A stretch of 32,705 nt of DNA, taken from Anaerolineae bacterium (GTDB taxonomy: Bacteria; Chloroflexota; Anaerolineae; Aggregatilineales; UBA2796). The stretch covers positions 1-32,705 of the forward strand of contig JAHBVJ010000055.1 of assembly GCA_019637615.1 (NCBI GenBank), in the 5' to 3' direction. The translations under genes and the position numbers were made by a program. Position 1 is the stretch's first letter. Each line of letters opens with the position of its first letter. Below the pieces are notes generated by a model. It saw only the letters and a program-made list of their open reading frames with translations, made no database searches and was not told the origin of the DNA. Below, piece after piece: positions 1-8,168 of the stretch.

Positions 1-383
1 AGATCAACGGCAAGATTGAAGGCGCGGACAAATTCAAGATCAAGAACGACAAGCGCGTGACCAAGATCGGCAAGTTCCTGCGCAAGACCAGCCTCGATGA
101 ACTGCCGCAGTTGTTCAACGTCATCAAGGGCGAAATGAGCATCGTCGGCCCGCGTCCTGCCATCGCTTATGAAGTCGATGTGTACGCACCGCACCACTAC
201 CGTCGTCTGGAAGCGCAGCAGGGCATCACCGGTTGGTGGCAAGCCACTGCCCGCAGCAATGTCGATTTCGAGACCATGGTTGACCTCGATGCGTGGTATG
301 TTGACAATCAGTCGTTCTGGCTCGACCTGAAGATCATGGTCATGACCCCACTGTCCGTACTCAAGGGCAAGGGTGCTGCCTAA
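1..383 (+). CDS. Bacterial sugar transferase (WbaP/ExoY/WcaJ type), C-terminal part; 5' end outside the window
   Basis: Reading is open from base 3 to the stop at 381-383, giving about 126 visible residues with no start, so the gene is cut by the left edge. The fragment carries the hallmark C-terminal signature of PF02397 transferases: KTSLDELPQLFNVIKG, then MSIVGPRP, then a TGWWQ-like segment and a closing LDLKIM stretch. Family members are membrane-bound phosphoglycosyl transferases that move a sugar-1-phosphate from a nucleotide sugar to undecaprenyl phosphate, starting exopolysaccharide or O-antigen units at the cytoplasmic membrane. The N-terminal part, including any membrane helices, is not visible, so the donor sugar cannot be inferred. 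A GTG at 57 would give a 108-residue product, but it lies inside the conserved domain and is not a credible start. Confidence 0.9.
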   Translation, partial: INGKIEGADKFKIKNDKRVTKIGKFLRKTSLDELPQLFNVIKGEMSIVGPRPAIAYEVDVYAPHHYRRLEAQQGITGWWQATARSNVDFETMVDLDAWYVDNQSFWLDLKIMVMTPLSVLKGKGAA

Positions 384-390
384 CAAGACA

Positions 391-421
391 AGTCCTGAGT
401 GCTTAGTGCTTAGTCCTGAGT
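391..421. repeat. Short heptamer repeat: CCTGAGT-GCTTAGT-GCTTAGT-CCTGAGT
   Basis: Four consecutive heptamers (394-421, preceded by AGT) begin a few bases after the stop of the sugar transferase. The unit follows the pattern (C/G)C(T/C)T(G/A)AGT. The two central units are the same heptamer, in another register, as the AGTGCTT unit tandemly repeated at 31033-31086. Two members of one heptamer family 30 kb apart suggest a dispersed short-tandem-repeat family in this genome. Function is unknown. Confidence 0.8.
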
Positions 422-469
422 AAATTCAAAATACAAATTCCGGCGATCAGTCTATCTCCTCCCGAAACG

Positions 470-494
470 ACGCTCCAGCTAGTCACTGGAGCGT
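470..494 (+). terminator. Terminator-like hairpin after the sugar transferase gene
   Basis: A 9-bp perfect stem (ACGCTCCAG with CTGGAGCGT) encloses a 7-base loop, about 90 bases after the stop codon. The bases that follow (TGTGATTC) are only weakly T-rich, so intrinsic termination is plausible but not certain. Confidence 0.45.
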
Positions 495-513
495 TGTGAT
501 TCAGGCCGGAGAA

Positions 514-550
514 TGAAAAAGGGCGGCCTCCCGAAAGGGGAGTCGCCCTT
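514..550 (-). terminator. Rho-independent terminator of hsp20
   Basis: Read on the minus strand, AAGGGCG pairs with CGCCCTT and an inner CTCCC/GGGAG stem closes a 5-base loop. TTTTT follows directly. It lies 33 bases beyond the hsp20 stop, which fits its role as the end of that transcript. Confidence 0.8.
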
Positions 551-582
551 AACGCTAAGTCTACTATTAGACTACGGAGCGA

Positions 583-1017
583 TTAGTTGTGGTTCGCCTT
601 GATTGTGATCTGACGCGGCTTGACAGCTTCGGCCTTGGGCAGCGTCAAGGTGAGGACGCCGTTCTCAAAGGTGGCTTCGACCTTCGCCGGATCAATCGGC
701 GTGCTGACGGTGAGAGTGCGCTCGAACTTGCCAGTCACACGCTCACGGATCAGGTGGTTCTTTTCCTCGGCGTCGTTCTTGAACTCACCACGAATGGTCA
801 GCGTGTCACCTTCCAAGGTGATCTGAATATCTTCGGGCTTTAGGCCGGGGATGTCGGCCTTAAGCACAATGGCGTCACTGGTCGCGTAGGCATCAATGGG
901 AAGATTCCACGTGCTACGGAATTCGCGCCCGTACTGAGAGTCACTAAATGCCCGATCCATCGCCTCACGCATCTGAATCATGTCACGAACTGGGTTCCAA
1001 CGAACAACGTTTGCCAT
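583..1017 (-). CDS. Small heat shock protein, Hsp20/alpha-crystallin family
   Basis: The product is a cytoplasmic ATP-independent holdase chaperone of 144 residues, typical length for the family. The N-terminal segment (VRWNPVRDMIQMREAMDRAF) is followed by an alpha-crystallin domain at about residues 40-135. The diagnostic GVLTLTLPK motif (A-x-x-x-N-GVL-x-L-x-x-PK type) lies near residues 118-126. I start it at the ATG at 1017 because GGAGG sits five bases upstream; a longer GTG start at 1029 would place that ribosome binding site inside the coding sequence. It is monocistronic and closed by the terminator at 514-550. The leader contains a perfect CCGGA-TAT-TCCGG inverted repeat at 1036-1048, but no CIRCE element (TTAGCACTC-N9-GAGTGCTAA) was seen. 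How it is heat-regulated is therefore not evident. Confidence 0.95.
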   Translation of the reverse strand: MANVVRWNPVRDMIQMREAMDRAFSDSQYGREFRSTWNLPIDAYATSDAIVLKADIPGLKPEDIQITLEGDTLTIRGEFKNDAEEKNHLIRERVTGKFERTLTVSTPIDPAKVEATFENGVLTLTLPKAEAVKPRQITIKANHN

Positions 1018-1162
1018 ACTTTCCTCCACAAATGACCGGATATTCCGGAAATATGATTGATTTGGACATTTGCTATTAGTCTAGGACGTCAATATATGAA
1101 AAAGATCGGAGCGATGTAAGAAATCCGTCAGACAAGATCAGAAGTATGTTAAAACGCGGATG

Positions 1163-1171
1163 TGCTATACT
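1163..1171 (+). promoter_or_regulatory. Extended -10 promoter candidate (TGCTATACT) for the zinc-ribbon gene
   Basis: TATACT at 1166-1171 is preceded by TG-N, the extended -10 configuration. No good -35 hexamer lies 16-18 bases upstream, as is common for extended -10 promoters. It sits 83 bases before the ATG at 1254. The 1018-1253 interval otherwise holds only the hsp20 leader. Confidence 0.45.
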
Positions 1172-1253
1172 CGCGACCTATCCAAATGGGGAGTCGTGGT
1201 AGACCAACTGCGGAGCGCTCCAGTCTAGCGACGTTGTAAGAAGGCAAGCGGGC

Positions 1254-1826
1254 ATGTTCGAGCAACTGATCAGTCAACTTCTATTGTATGCGGCAATGGG
1301 TGCGGGCGCGGCAATCACGGCTGTGTGGGTGGGCATTACGTTGTGGACATGGCGCGATATGCGGGCACGTTCGCGCGATACGCTGGCCCAGATCGCGGCG
1401 ACGGCGATGGTAGCGATCTTGAACGTGTTTGGACTGATCGTGTATTTGATGCTGCGTCCGCGCGAGACATTGGCAGAAGCCTATGAGCGTTCGTTAGAAG
1501 AAGAAGCGCTGTTGCAAAACATCGAGGAAAAACCGGTCTGCCCCGGCTGCGGACGCCCTGCCAATGCGCAGTGGCAAGTTTGCCCACACTGCTACACTCG
1601 TCTGAAGAAGCCGTGCATCAACTGCAACCAGTTGATCGACCTGAATTGGAATCTGTGCCCCTACTGTGCCACACAGCAAGCTAAATCTGCACCGGAACCG
1701 CGTGCCAGTGGGCGTTCTCGCCGCACGTCTACCAGCGCCACTGCTAATCCACGTCGTGTTGAAGAAAGCTACGAAGCCGCACCGCAAGCTGACGTGACCA
1801 CATATGCCGAGAACGAGGAAGGCTGA
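1254..1826 (+). CDS. Membrane-anchored double zinc-ribbon protein
   Basis: This 190-residue protein has two N-terminal hydrophobic helices (about residues 9-31 and 44-67). A short acidic coiled segment follows (70-92), then two CxxC...CxxC zinc knuckles: Cys96/99/110/113 and Cys121/124/135/138. This is the double zinc-ribbon (DZR) arrangement. The C-terminal 50 residues are Ser/Arg/Ala-rich and look disordered. The ribbons probably face the cytoplasm. No enzymatic domain is present, so a scaffold or interaction role is an inference. The ATG at 1254 has a modest AAGAAGG upstream. The next gene starts 8 bases after its stop, so the pair is probably co-transcribed. Exact function is unknown. Confidence 0.85.
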   Translation: MFEQLISQLLLYAAMGAGAAITAVWVGITLWTWRDMRARSRDTLAQIAATAMVAILNVFGLIVYLMLRPRETLAEAYERSLEEEALLQNIEEKPVCPGCGRPANAQWQVCPHCYTRLKKPCINCNQLIDLNWNLCPYCATQQAKSAPEPRASGRSRRTSTSATANPRRVEESYEAAPQADVTTYAENEEG

Positions 1827-1834
1827 AAGTCTAG

Positions 1835-2548
1835 ATGACGACTTATCTCATTTTCGGGGCGAGTCGTGGCATTGGCGCGGTGTGCAGTCGGCTGCTGCCT
1901 GTAGCAGGCGATGTGATGTGGCTCGTATCGCGCTCACTGCCCGACCTATCCGATGATGACGGCGTAAAACGGCACTGGATTCAGGCAGATTTATCGGATG
2001 TCATGTCGAGCACTTTTATCGCGCAGCAGTTAGGCGCTCAATCTCTCGATGTATGCTTGTATAATGCTGGCATCTGGGAAGAGACGGCGTTTTCTGACAC
2101 TTATGACTTCACCCAAGTGCCGCTTGAAGAAACGCAGCGAGTCCTTAACGTGAACCTCGTGTCCGCGATCACATGCACGCAAGCCGTACTGCCCGCGTTA
2201 CGTCGTTCGTCCAATGCCAAGATTATTTTCATCGGGTCGAATGCGGGGCTTGAGAATTCGCGCCGTCCAGAAGTGGCTTACGCAGCGACCAAATTCGGAC
2301 TGCGCGGCGTGACTCATGCTTTGCGCGAATGCGTGCGGAAGGACGGGATCGGCGTCACCTGCTTGAATCTAGGCGATGTTGGCGGCGTGTGGTGGGAAAA
2401 CGGGCAGCCACAGGTGGAAACAAATAACCCTGATGAGCGCTTGATCGCTCCTAACGACATCATCGTGATGCTGAAAGCGGTGATCGCACTGTCGAATGCT
2501 TCTGTTGTGAAAGAGATCGATCTGCTATCGATGTCCGAAAGCTTATAG
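1835..2548 (+). CDS. Short-chain dehydrogenase/reductase (SDR)
   Basis: The product is a 237-residue classical SDR, NAD(P)-dependent and probably cytoplasmic. The Rossmann nucleotide-binding motif GASRGIG is at residues 8-14, NAG at 77-79, the structural Asn in NVNL at 107, the catalytic Ser near 135 (IGSNAG), and the catalytic YAATK (Tyr149, Lys153) is intact. The substrate cannot be deduced. The start ATG is 8 bases after the zinc-ribbon gene, whose end supplies a GAGGAAGG, so translation may be coupled. Its stop lies one base from the stop of the convergent dtd gene, leaving no room for a dedicated terminator. Confidence 0.9.
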   Translation: MTTYLIFGASRGIGAVCSRLLPVAGDVMWLVSRSLPDLSDDDGVKRHWIQADLSDVMSSTFIAQQLGAQSLDVCLYNAGIWEETAFSDTYDFTQVPLEETQRVLNVNLVSAITCTQAVLPALRRSSNAKIIFIGSNAGLENSRRPEVAYAATKFGLRGVTHALRECVRKDGIGVTCLNLGDVGGVWWENGQPQVETNNPDERLIAPNDIIVMLKAVIALSNASVVKEIDLLSMSESL

Positions 2549-2549
2549 T

Positions 2550-2996
2550 TTACGTATCGCGATCCAGCAGAATCGTGACAGGGCCATCGTTCTGAATATC
2601 GATCAGCATCCGCGCACCGAAGCGGCCTGTTTCCACGCGTTGGACTCCCGTCGCCTGTACGAAGCCGACGAATTTTTCGATGAGCGGCTCGGCAAGCTGT
2701 GGGGGAGCCGCTTTGAAGAAACTCGGACGCCGTCCCCCTACGGCATCACCGTACAGCGTGAATTGCGAGACGACCAGTACGCCACCGCCAACATCCAGCA
2801 CGGAGCGGTTGAATCTGTCGTCGTCATCCGCGAAGATGCGCATGACGGCAATGCGCTCGGCAAGCCATTTAGCCTGTACCTCGGTATCTTCCGGCCCGAC
2901 GCCGACGAACACTAATAATCCGTGATCGATGGCTCCGATCACTTCTCCATCAACGGTGACGGAGGCGCGGCGGACTCGTTGGATAACCGTTTTCAT
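2550..2996 (-). CDS. dtd: D-aminoacyl-tRNA deacylase
   Basis: The enzyme hydrolyses D-amino acids (D-Tyr and others, and Gly from tRNA-Ala) from mischarged tRNAs in the cytoplasm. The 148-residue product matches the usual DTD length. Signature motifs are SQFTL at residues 77-81 and the Gly-cis-Pro motif NDGPVT at 136-141, which gives chirality selection. The N-terminus MKTVIQRVRRASVTVDG is typical. I start at the ATG at 2996, with AAGG just upstream. A start at 3083 would add 29 residues that overlap the kinase gene and have no counterpart in the family. The gene begins 31 bases after the stop of the histidine kinase at 3028, so it is probably the last gene of that operon. Confidence 0.93.
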   Translation of the reverse strand: MKTVIQRVRRASVTVDGEVIGAIDHGLLVFVGVGPEDTEVQAKWLAERIAVMRIFADDDDRFNRSVLDVGGGVLVVSQFTLYGDAVGGRRPSFFKAAPPQLAEPLIEKFVGFVQATGVQRVETGRFGARMLIDIQNDGPVTILLDRDT

Positions 2997-3027
2997 GAAC
3001 CTTGATTTGACTTTCTGTTGACGTTTA

Positions 3028-4773
3028 TCAATCGCGTTTGGCGGGCAACCAGAAGCCGAAGGTGCTGCCTTTGCCGAGCGCACTTTTGACCCAGACTTCG
3101 CCGCCGTGACGCTCGACTACCGTTTTGACTAAGCTCAAGCCAAGTCCCGTACCCATAATATGCTCGGTATGCTGTTCGCGGGCACGGTAGAAACGCGAAA
3201 ATAGGCGGGACTGCTTTTCCTTAGAGATGCCGTAGCCTGTATCTTGTACCTCGAACCGCACACGGTTGTCGTCAAAGGTTAGCCGCACCTGAATCAGGCC
3301 ATTTTCGGGCGTATATTTGATGGCGTTGTTAATCAGATTGACCAAAGCTTGCCGCAACTGCGTGCTGCTGGCTTGCACATAAATCGCTTCGATAGGCTTG
3401 GCAAGGTTCATGGTCTGATTGTTGCGAATGGCTTGAAACTGCTGCGACATGAAGACATCATCTAACAGCGTGCTCAAGTTGATCCGCGTGAACGATTCTT
3501 GGCGTTCACTCTCGATCTTGTCTAGCGTCAGCAGGTCTTCGATCAGCGATTTGATCGTGTTCAGCGAGGTGCGCATCTGTTTGACGTAATCTTGATGATT
3601 CTGATCAAAGGTATAGCTGATCTCTGACACGAGCAGTTCAAGGTACCCCATCACGTTGCCAAGGGGATTGCGCAGGTCGTGGGAAGCCATCCGAATCATC
3701 TCTGACTTCAGGCTTTCCAATTCGCGCACATCCTCGTACAACTTGGCTTGGCGCATTGCCGCCGCGATCTGGCTGGCAAGCGATTCTGCCAATAGGATTT
3801 CATCCCGCATGAAACGTCGTTCCCGGCGTCCATCAACGGCCATTAGCAGGCCAAGCTTTTGATCTTGGACTGCCAGCGGAAGCAGCAGCATACTCTTGAG
3901 GAAGTGATCATCCATGAACTGCTGGATGCCTTCGGACAAGTTAGGATCGTTGATACTGAGCGCTAGGATGCGATTCTGTTTAATGCTGTTGGCAAGTTCG
4001 GGGATAGCGTTTAGCTCTAGCAGTTCATTCGCGGCTGGCAATAAATCTGGTGCGTGTGACGAAGGAATGAACTTGGTGGAGGCGACCATCGTCAGCCGAT
4101 TCAGGTCTTCCCGATATTCGCCAAAGATCGTGCTGGAGACACTCAAAACGTCCGCGACCGCTTGACTGGAATTCTTGATCACATCGATGCGCTCGATAGA
4201 AGACGAAATGATCCGGCTGGCGGCGTAGAGCGCAGACATTTCGTTGGCGCGGCGTTCAGTTTCTTGATACAGCCGTGCATTTTCCAGCGCGATTGCCGAG
4301 CGCGAGGCCAACCGCTTGACGAACTTGACATTGGCATCGTTGAGTTCGCCATCTTGGTCGCCTTCTAGACTGATGACGCCGAGCAGCCGACCGCGCATCT
4401 CGATGGGTGCGGCGATCATCCAGCGCATGTTGTCTACGGTCGTAAAATAGTCCGGGTCGGTGGTGATGTCTTGTACGACTTGCAGTTTCCGCGTCCGTCC
4501 GCAGCGTCCCGTCACGCCCAGCGTGAGTGGGAATGGATTCTCGGCAGTGTAAATCATACGGTCGGGATCATAGCCGAGCGTGACCAGCGGGATCAACCCG
4601 GCATTATCTTGCGTGCTGATGCAAACCATGCCTGCTGCCGCGCCTGTACGCCGCATCGCCCAATCGATGGTGAGCATCATGACACTTTCGAGATTGAGCG
4701 TCGAATTCAATTCTTGATCGACGCGCTGCAACATCATCAATTCTTCAAGTTGTTCTTCGAGTCGTTCAGCCAT
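3028..4773 (-). CDS. Soluble GAF-GAF sensor histidine kinase
   Basis: The 581-residue protein has no membrane helices, so it is a cytoplasmic sensor. A short N-terminal coiled coil is followed by a GAF domain at about 25-167, a second GAF-like domain at about 180-343, HisKA with the phospho-acceptor His365 in SHDLRNP, and HATPase_c. In the ATPase domain the N box NLINNAIKYTP starts at 479, the G1 box DTGYGI is at 511-516, the F box is FSRFYR, and the G2 box GTGLGL is at 541-546; all are intact. The signal sensed is unknown. Its ATG overlaps the stop of the upstream hydrolase in a TAATG junction, which indicates translational coupling. The nearest receiver is the single-domain regulator at 5703-6128; whether it is the partner is an inference. 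Confidence 0.92.
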   Translation of the reverse strand: MAERLEEQLEELMMLQRVDQELNSTLNLESVMMLTIDWAMRRTGAAAGMVCISTQDNAGLIPLVTLGYDPDRMIYTAENPFPLTLGVTGRCGRTRKLQVVQDITTDPDYFTTVDNMRWMIAAPIEMRGRLLGVISLEGDQDGELNDANVKFVKRLASRSAIALENARLYQETERRANEMSALYAASRIISSSIERIDVIKNSSQAVADVLSVSSTIFGEYREDLNRLTMVASTKFIPSSHAPDLLPAANELLELNAIPELANSIKQNRILALSINDPNLSEGIQQFMDDHFLKSMLLLPLAVQDQKLGLLMAVDGRRERRFMRDEILLAESLASQIAAAMRQAKLYEDVRELESLKSEMIRMASHDLRNPLGNVMGYLELLVSEISYTFDQNHQDYVKQMRTSLNTIKSLIEDLLTLDKIESERQESFTRINLSTLLDDVFMSQQFQAIRNNQTMNLAKPIEAIYVQASSTQLRQALVNLINNAIKYTPENGLIQVRLTFDDNRVRFEVQDTGYGISKEKQSRLFSRFYRAREQHTEHIMGTGLGLSLVKTVVERHGGEVWVKSALGKGSTFGFWLPAKRD

Positions 4774-5636
4774 TACACAAATCCCAAGAATTGTAAAATT
4801 GCTTCGTCGCGCTCTGCGTAAGGAATGGTTAGTAAACTGGTGTGCCCAGCGGGATCAACGGTAACGACACGGGCGCGGGGCATTCCCTGCCGCATGATCG
4901 CAATAATGTAGTCGGATAGTACTTGATCTTCGCGCCCCATGACCCCATGACCCGCGCGTAGGATCAAAACCGGACTTACTATAACTTTATACAGTTCTGG
5001 CAATTGCTGCCATATGTTCTGAGCTTCGCTGCGACGATCTGCATCAATTACGTAGCGCGGTACATGCCGGATAAAAGTTCCATCTGGCTCTTGATGCAGA
5101 TTGCTGCGCACTAATTGCTCAAGCTCGTCTGTCCACGGTTGGTACAGAGGCGCATTGCGAAAACGACTGATATATGCCTCGGCAGATGCATAGCGATATT
5201 GCAGATTGCTGTAGTACGCATCCAAGACTGTCATCGCTTGCTTGCTCGGCACCGCACCACCATCATACAAGATCATGCCAGCAACACGCTGTGGCACTTG
5301 GGCGGCAAGAAAAACGGCTATCGTCGCCCCGAAGGAGTGCCCCGCCACCACAAAGCGCTCGATGCCTAATTTATCCATCAGGGCGATCATGTCGGCACAA
5401 TGGATGTGGATGCCATATTCGCCAGATGGCATGTCGGAATGTCCTCGACCACGCAAATCTGGTGCGATCAGACGGCGACGACCCGCTAACATCTTGCCTA
5501 ACGGCAGTGATGCTAGGCTATTGGCGGTGAAGGCGTGTAGGAACAAAATCGGTGGATCGCTGGAACTGCTGCCCCAATCCATAATATTGAGTCGGACGCG
5601 ACCAGCCAAAACACGAGTCGTGGTATAAGGTGACAT
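4773..5636 (-). CDS. Alpha/beta-fold hydrolase
   Basis: This 287-residue protein shows a canonical alpha/beta hydrolase layout. It has an LFLHAF oxyanion-loop strand near residue 31, APDLRGRGHSD at 58-68, the nucleophile elbow GHSFG with Ser101, an acidic residue candidate in GREDQ around 234-238, and catalytic His265 in DPAGHTSLL. No signal peptide was seen, so it is probably cytoplasmic. The substrate is unknown; esterase, lactonase or C-C hydrolase activities are all possible in this fold. The ATG at 5636 has AGGG four bases upstream. Its position between a receiver (66 bases upstream) and a histidine kinase (one-base overlap) suggests a link to that signalling pathway, for example processing of a small-molecule ligand, but that is inference. 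Confidence 0.9.
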   Translation of the reverse strand: MSPYTTTRVLAGRVRLNIMDWGSSSSDPPILFLHAFTANSLASLPLGKMLAGRRRLIAPDLRGRGHSDMPSGEYGIHIHCADMIALMDKLGIERFVVAGHSFGATIAVFLAAQVPQRVAGMILYDGGAVPSKQAMTVLDAYYSNLQYRYASAEAYISRFRNAPLYQPWTDELEQLVRSNLHQEPDGTFIRHVPRYVIDADRRSEAQNIWQQLPELYKVIVSPVLILRAGHGVMGREDQVLSDYIIAIMRQGMPRARVVTVDPAGHTSLLTIPYAERDEAILQFLGFV

Positions 5637-5702
5637 GTTCCCTACAAATGCATGAAATGCACTCGGAGCACGATTACATGATTCGAATTGTAGATGAACT
5701 TG

Positions 5703-6128
5703 CTAGTTGCCGCTATGGTCGGATGCGACAGAATCGGGGATGTTGGCTTGAACAACACGACGCATTTCAGCGACCAATTCCTTCAGTCGAAAAGGTTTGG
5801 CAAGATAGCCATCAAACCCTTCTTCTGCCACTTGCTTACGATGCGAGGTCATGGCGTGAGCAGTTAGCGCGATCACGGGTAGTTTATCTCCGTGTGGCAA
5901 GGCACGGATCGCTTTAAACATTTCCCAACCATCCATTTGTGGCATTGAGAGATCGAGCAGGATTAGTGTGGGTGTAATGGTTTCGAGCAATTTCAAGCCT
6001 TCGAGGCCATTTCTCGCTGAATGAACTTGTGCTCCATAAAATTCAAGCATTTTTTGCGTGAAGTCCAGATTATCTGGTTCATCATCGACTAGCAGTATCG
6101 TCCATTGTTTTATGTCATCATTTAGCAT
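5703..6128 (-). CDS. Single-domain response regulator (CheY-like receiver)
   Basis: The 141-residue product is a stand-alone receiver domain with no output domain. All catalytic positions are present: acidic pair Asp15/Asp16, phospho-acceptor Asp59 in LILLDLSMP, Thr89 in ALTAHA, and Lys111 in LAKPF. The sequence resembles receivers paired with hybrid or multi-step kinases (Spo0F/Cph2-like phosphorelays). The ATG at 6128 has GAGG about eight bases upstream, and it starts 29 bases after the 7TM kinase stop. That kinase is its most likely donor. With no DNA-binding domain it must act by protein interaction or phosphotransfer. Confidence 0.94.
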   Translation of the reverse strand: MLNDDIKQWTILLVDDEPDNLDFTQKMLEFYGAQVHSARNGLEGLKLLETITPTLILLDLSMPQMDGWEMFKAIRALPHGDKLPVIALTAHAMTSHRKQVAEEGFDGYLAKPFRLKELVAEMRRVVQANIPDSVASDHSGN

Positions 6129-6157
6129 CGCAGAGCCTCAACATAACAAATAACACA

Positions 6158-7963
6158 TTAAGTGTTCACCTCTGCAAGGGGTAACGTGACTTGAAACGTC
6201 GTGCCGCTGCCTACGTGGCTTTCGAGTTGGATGCTGCCTTCCATAAGCTGCACGAGACGCTGCACAATGGTTAACCCTAGTCCGGTGCCTTGATGTTCAC
6301 GAGTCGAACTGCCGTCGACTTGGCGGAATTCTTCGAAAATGGTGGCGTGATAGGCGTCTGGGATACCGATGCCGGTATCGCAGACCTCAAATTTCCAATG
6401 TGTGGGGCCGTCGCGATGAATATCCATTTTGACTGATCCCTGCTTGGTGAATTTGATGGCGTTGGAAAGTAAGTTTATCGCAATTTGTGTCAACCGAATT
6501 TCGTCACCGCAAATTGTGCGTGGTAGCTGTGGATCAAGCTTGATCGAGAAGGCTAACCCTTTTTGCTCCGCCAAACCTTTCATTTTGATCGCGAGGCTAT
6601 CGGCCCAACCATCTAGGCTAAATGGATGCACATCGATGTCCAACCGTCCAGCCTCAATCTTGGATAGATCAAGAATCTGATTGATCATGGCTAGTAGGTG
6701 TTCCGCGTTGTGCATAACATGCTCGGCAGCATGTCGTTGCGGTGGGGTTAACTCACCCACCGCCCCTTCGAGTTGCAGTTCGCTGTAGCCCATAATGGCA
6801 TTTAGCGGGGTACGCAGCTCATGGGACATAGTGGCGAGAAACTGACTTTTCAGACGTGCGGCTTCTTCGGCCTTTTCCCGCGAGATATTGAGTTGGGCAT
6901 TCACCTTCAGCAGTGATTCGTTCTGGCTCTGGATGCGGGCTTCGTTCTGTTGACGCTCGGTAATGTCATGTAAGATGACGACATGCCCGGAGCCGCCCGT
7001 CCGACCAGTTAGCGGAGAAATGATGGTTTCGAAGCAATACGCGCGCCCGTTGATGGTCGTGTTCAGTTCATGCTTGCCGTCGAGGATAGTATCCATTGGA
7101 AAGAGTGACGGCAACACAAGTTTCAGGGACTTCCCGCGCAGTTCCGAGGGACTTTTCCCCAACAACACACGTGCGGCTTTGTTGGTATCGATGATACTGG
7201 CATGATCGTCCAAGACATATACCGCGTCATAGATACTGTCCACAATCACATCACGCGCAATCGGGACAATGGCGACCATTTGCAAGCGCAGCACGCCCCA
7301 TGCAAACGAGATACCCGTGACAGTGAAGGCGAATGGCGTTAAGTCGATGGGGGATAGACCGAAGATCGTGATAGCATTGCTGATCCATGGCGCGAACATC
7401 CCAACAGTAAGCGCAAATGCCTGATCTCGATAAGCGGCAGGAGAGGCAATAGCCGCCCTCGCCACGAAATACAGACTACCTAGTAACATCAAATAAGAGT
7501 AAGCGGAATGCACCCAAAACCATGAGCCGTACGGCGCATTGAGCACACTCACGGAACCAATGCTCTGCACAACAATGGGCTGGCTCCATATTAAGCCATT
7601 TGATTCCGTCGTCCACATCAAGAGAAGCGTAATCGTGGGGATGATAAACAATGCCAGGACACGACGCGGTTCGTACCAAAAGCTGCGCCGTGTATAGTAA
7701 GCACCGAATAGAAACGAAGCGACGGGAATAACCACGATCCCGATATAACGGATTTTGGCTAGTATCAACTTAGTAGTGAGATCAGAATTACTCAGTTCAA
7801 CCGCATACCCCAATGTCCATACCGCACAACTTACTTCCATCAGGGTGAAGGCAAGCGAAATCCGTCCGGTTGTTTTGCGGAAGCGCCACGCTGTGCGGGC
7901 TAGATAGACCGAGATGAAGCCGGATAGTAAGAGTGGTAAAAGAAAGGGTGAATACTGCCACAT
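6158..7963 (-). CDS. 7TM-PAS sensor histidine kinase
   Basis: From the ATG at 7963 the protein has about 601 residues. Seven or so hydrophobic helices (about 6-228) match the HisKA_7TM sensor architecture. A PAS domain (about 235-335), a short coiled coil (about 337-375), HisKA with His381 in MSHELRTPLNAI, and HATPase_c follow. The ATPase N box starts at 497 (LLSNAIKF), DTGIGI at 529 and GTGLGL at 559. A GTG at 7972 would add three residues; I prefer the ATG because MWQYSPFLLPLLL resembles the family N-terminus, but neither has a strong ribosome binding site. It heads the minus-strand signalling operon (kinase, receiver, hydrolase, kinase, dtd). I saw no convincing promoter in 7964-8112. The ligand is unknown. 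Confidence 0.92.
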   Translation of the reverse strand: MWQYSPFLLPLLLSGFISVYLARTAWRFRKTTGRISLAFTLMEVSCAVWTLGYAVELSNSDLTTKLILAKIRYIGIVVIPVASFLFGAYYTRRSFWYEPRRVLALFIIPTITLLLMWTTESNGLIWSQPIVVQSIGSVSVLNAPYGSWFWVHSAYSYLMLLGSLYFVARAAIASPAAYRDQAFALTVGMFAPWISNAITIFGLSPIDLTPFAFTVTGISFAWGVLRLQMVAIVPIARDVIVDSIYDAVYVLDDHASIIDTNKAARVLLGKSPSELRGKSLKLVLPSLFPMDTILDGKHELNTTINGRAYCFETIISPLTGRTGGSGHVVILHDITERQQNEARIQSQNESLLKVNAQLNISREKAEEAARLKSQFLATMSHELRTPLNAIMGYSELQLEGAVGELTPPQRHAAEHVMHNAEHLLAMINQILDLSKIEAGRLDIDVHPFSLDGWADSLAIKMKGLAEQKGLAFSIKLDPQLPRTICGDEIRLTQIAINLLSNAIKFTKQGSVKMDIHRDGPTHWKFEVCDTGIGIPDAYHATIFEEFRQVDGSSTREHQGTGLGLTIVQRLVQLMEGSIQLESHVGSGTTFQVTLPLAEVNT

Positions 7964-8112
7964 GAACTGCACTGTTCCGCTGGTTGGAAGTCGATGAATA
8001 TGCTACGCAGACCAAGAATCGTCTCTTGTCCACTTGATGATACTACCATAGTGTTCCGTTTAGAATTATTCCAATTTACTGTAGAAGGTAAATTTGGCTT
8101 GACAGGGGAATC

Positions 8113-8136
8113 AAAAGGGGCACTGTAACGTGCCCC
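8113..8136 (-). terminator. Rho-independent terminator of the sugar-ABC ATPase gene
   Basis: On the minus strand GGGGCAC, a 6-base loop and GTGCCCC are followed by TTTT. It lies 32 bases after the stop of the ATPase gene and separates it from the signalling operon. Confidence 0.8.
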
Positions 8137-8168
8137 TCATTATGATGACCTCGAACGCAACTAATAGA

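Noticed and set aside
1018..1110. CIRCE heat-shock operator upstream of hsp20
   Set aside because: No TTAGCACTC-N9-GAGTGCTAA sequence occurs; only a short CCGGA/TCCGG repeat is present.
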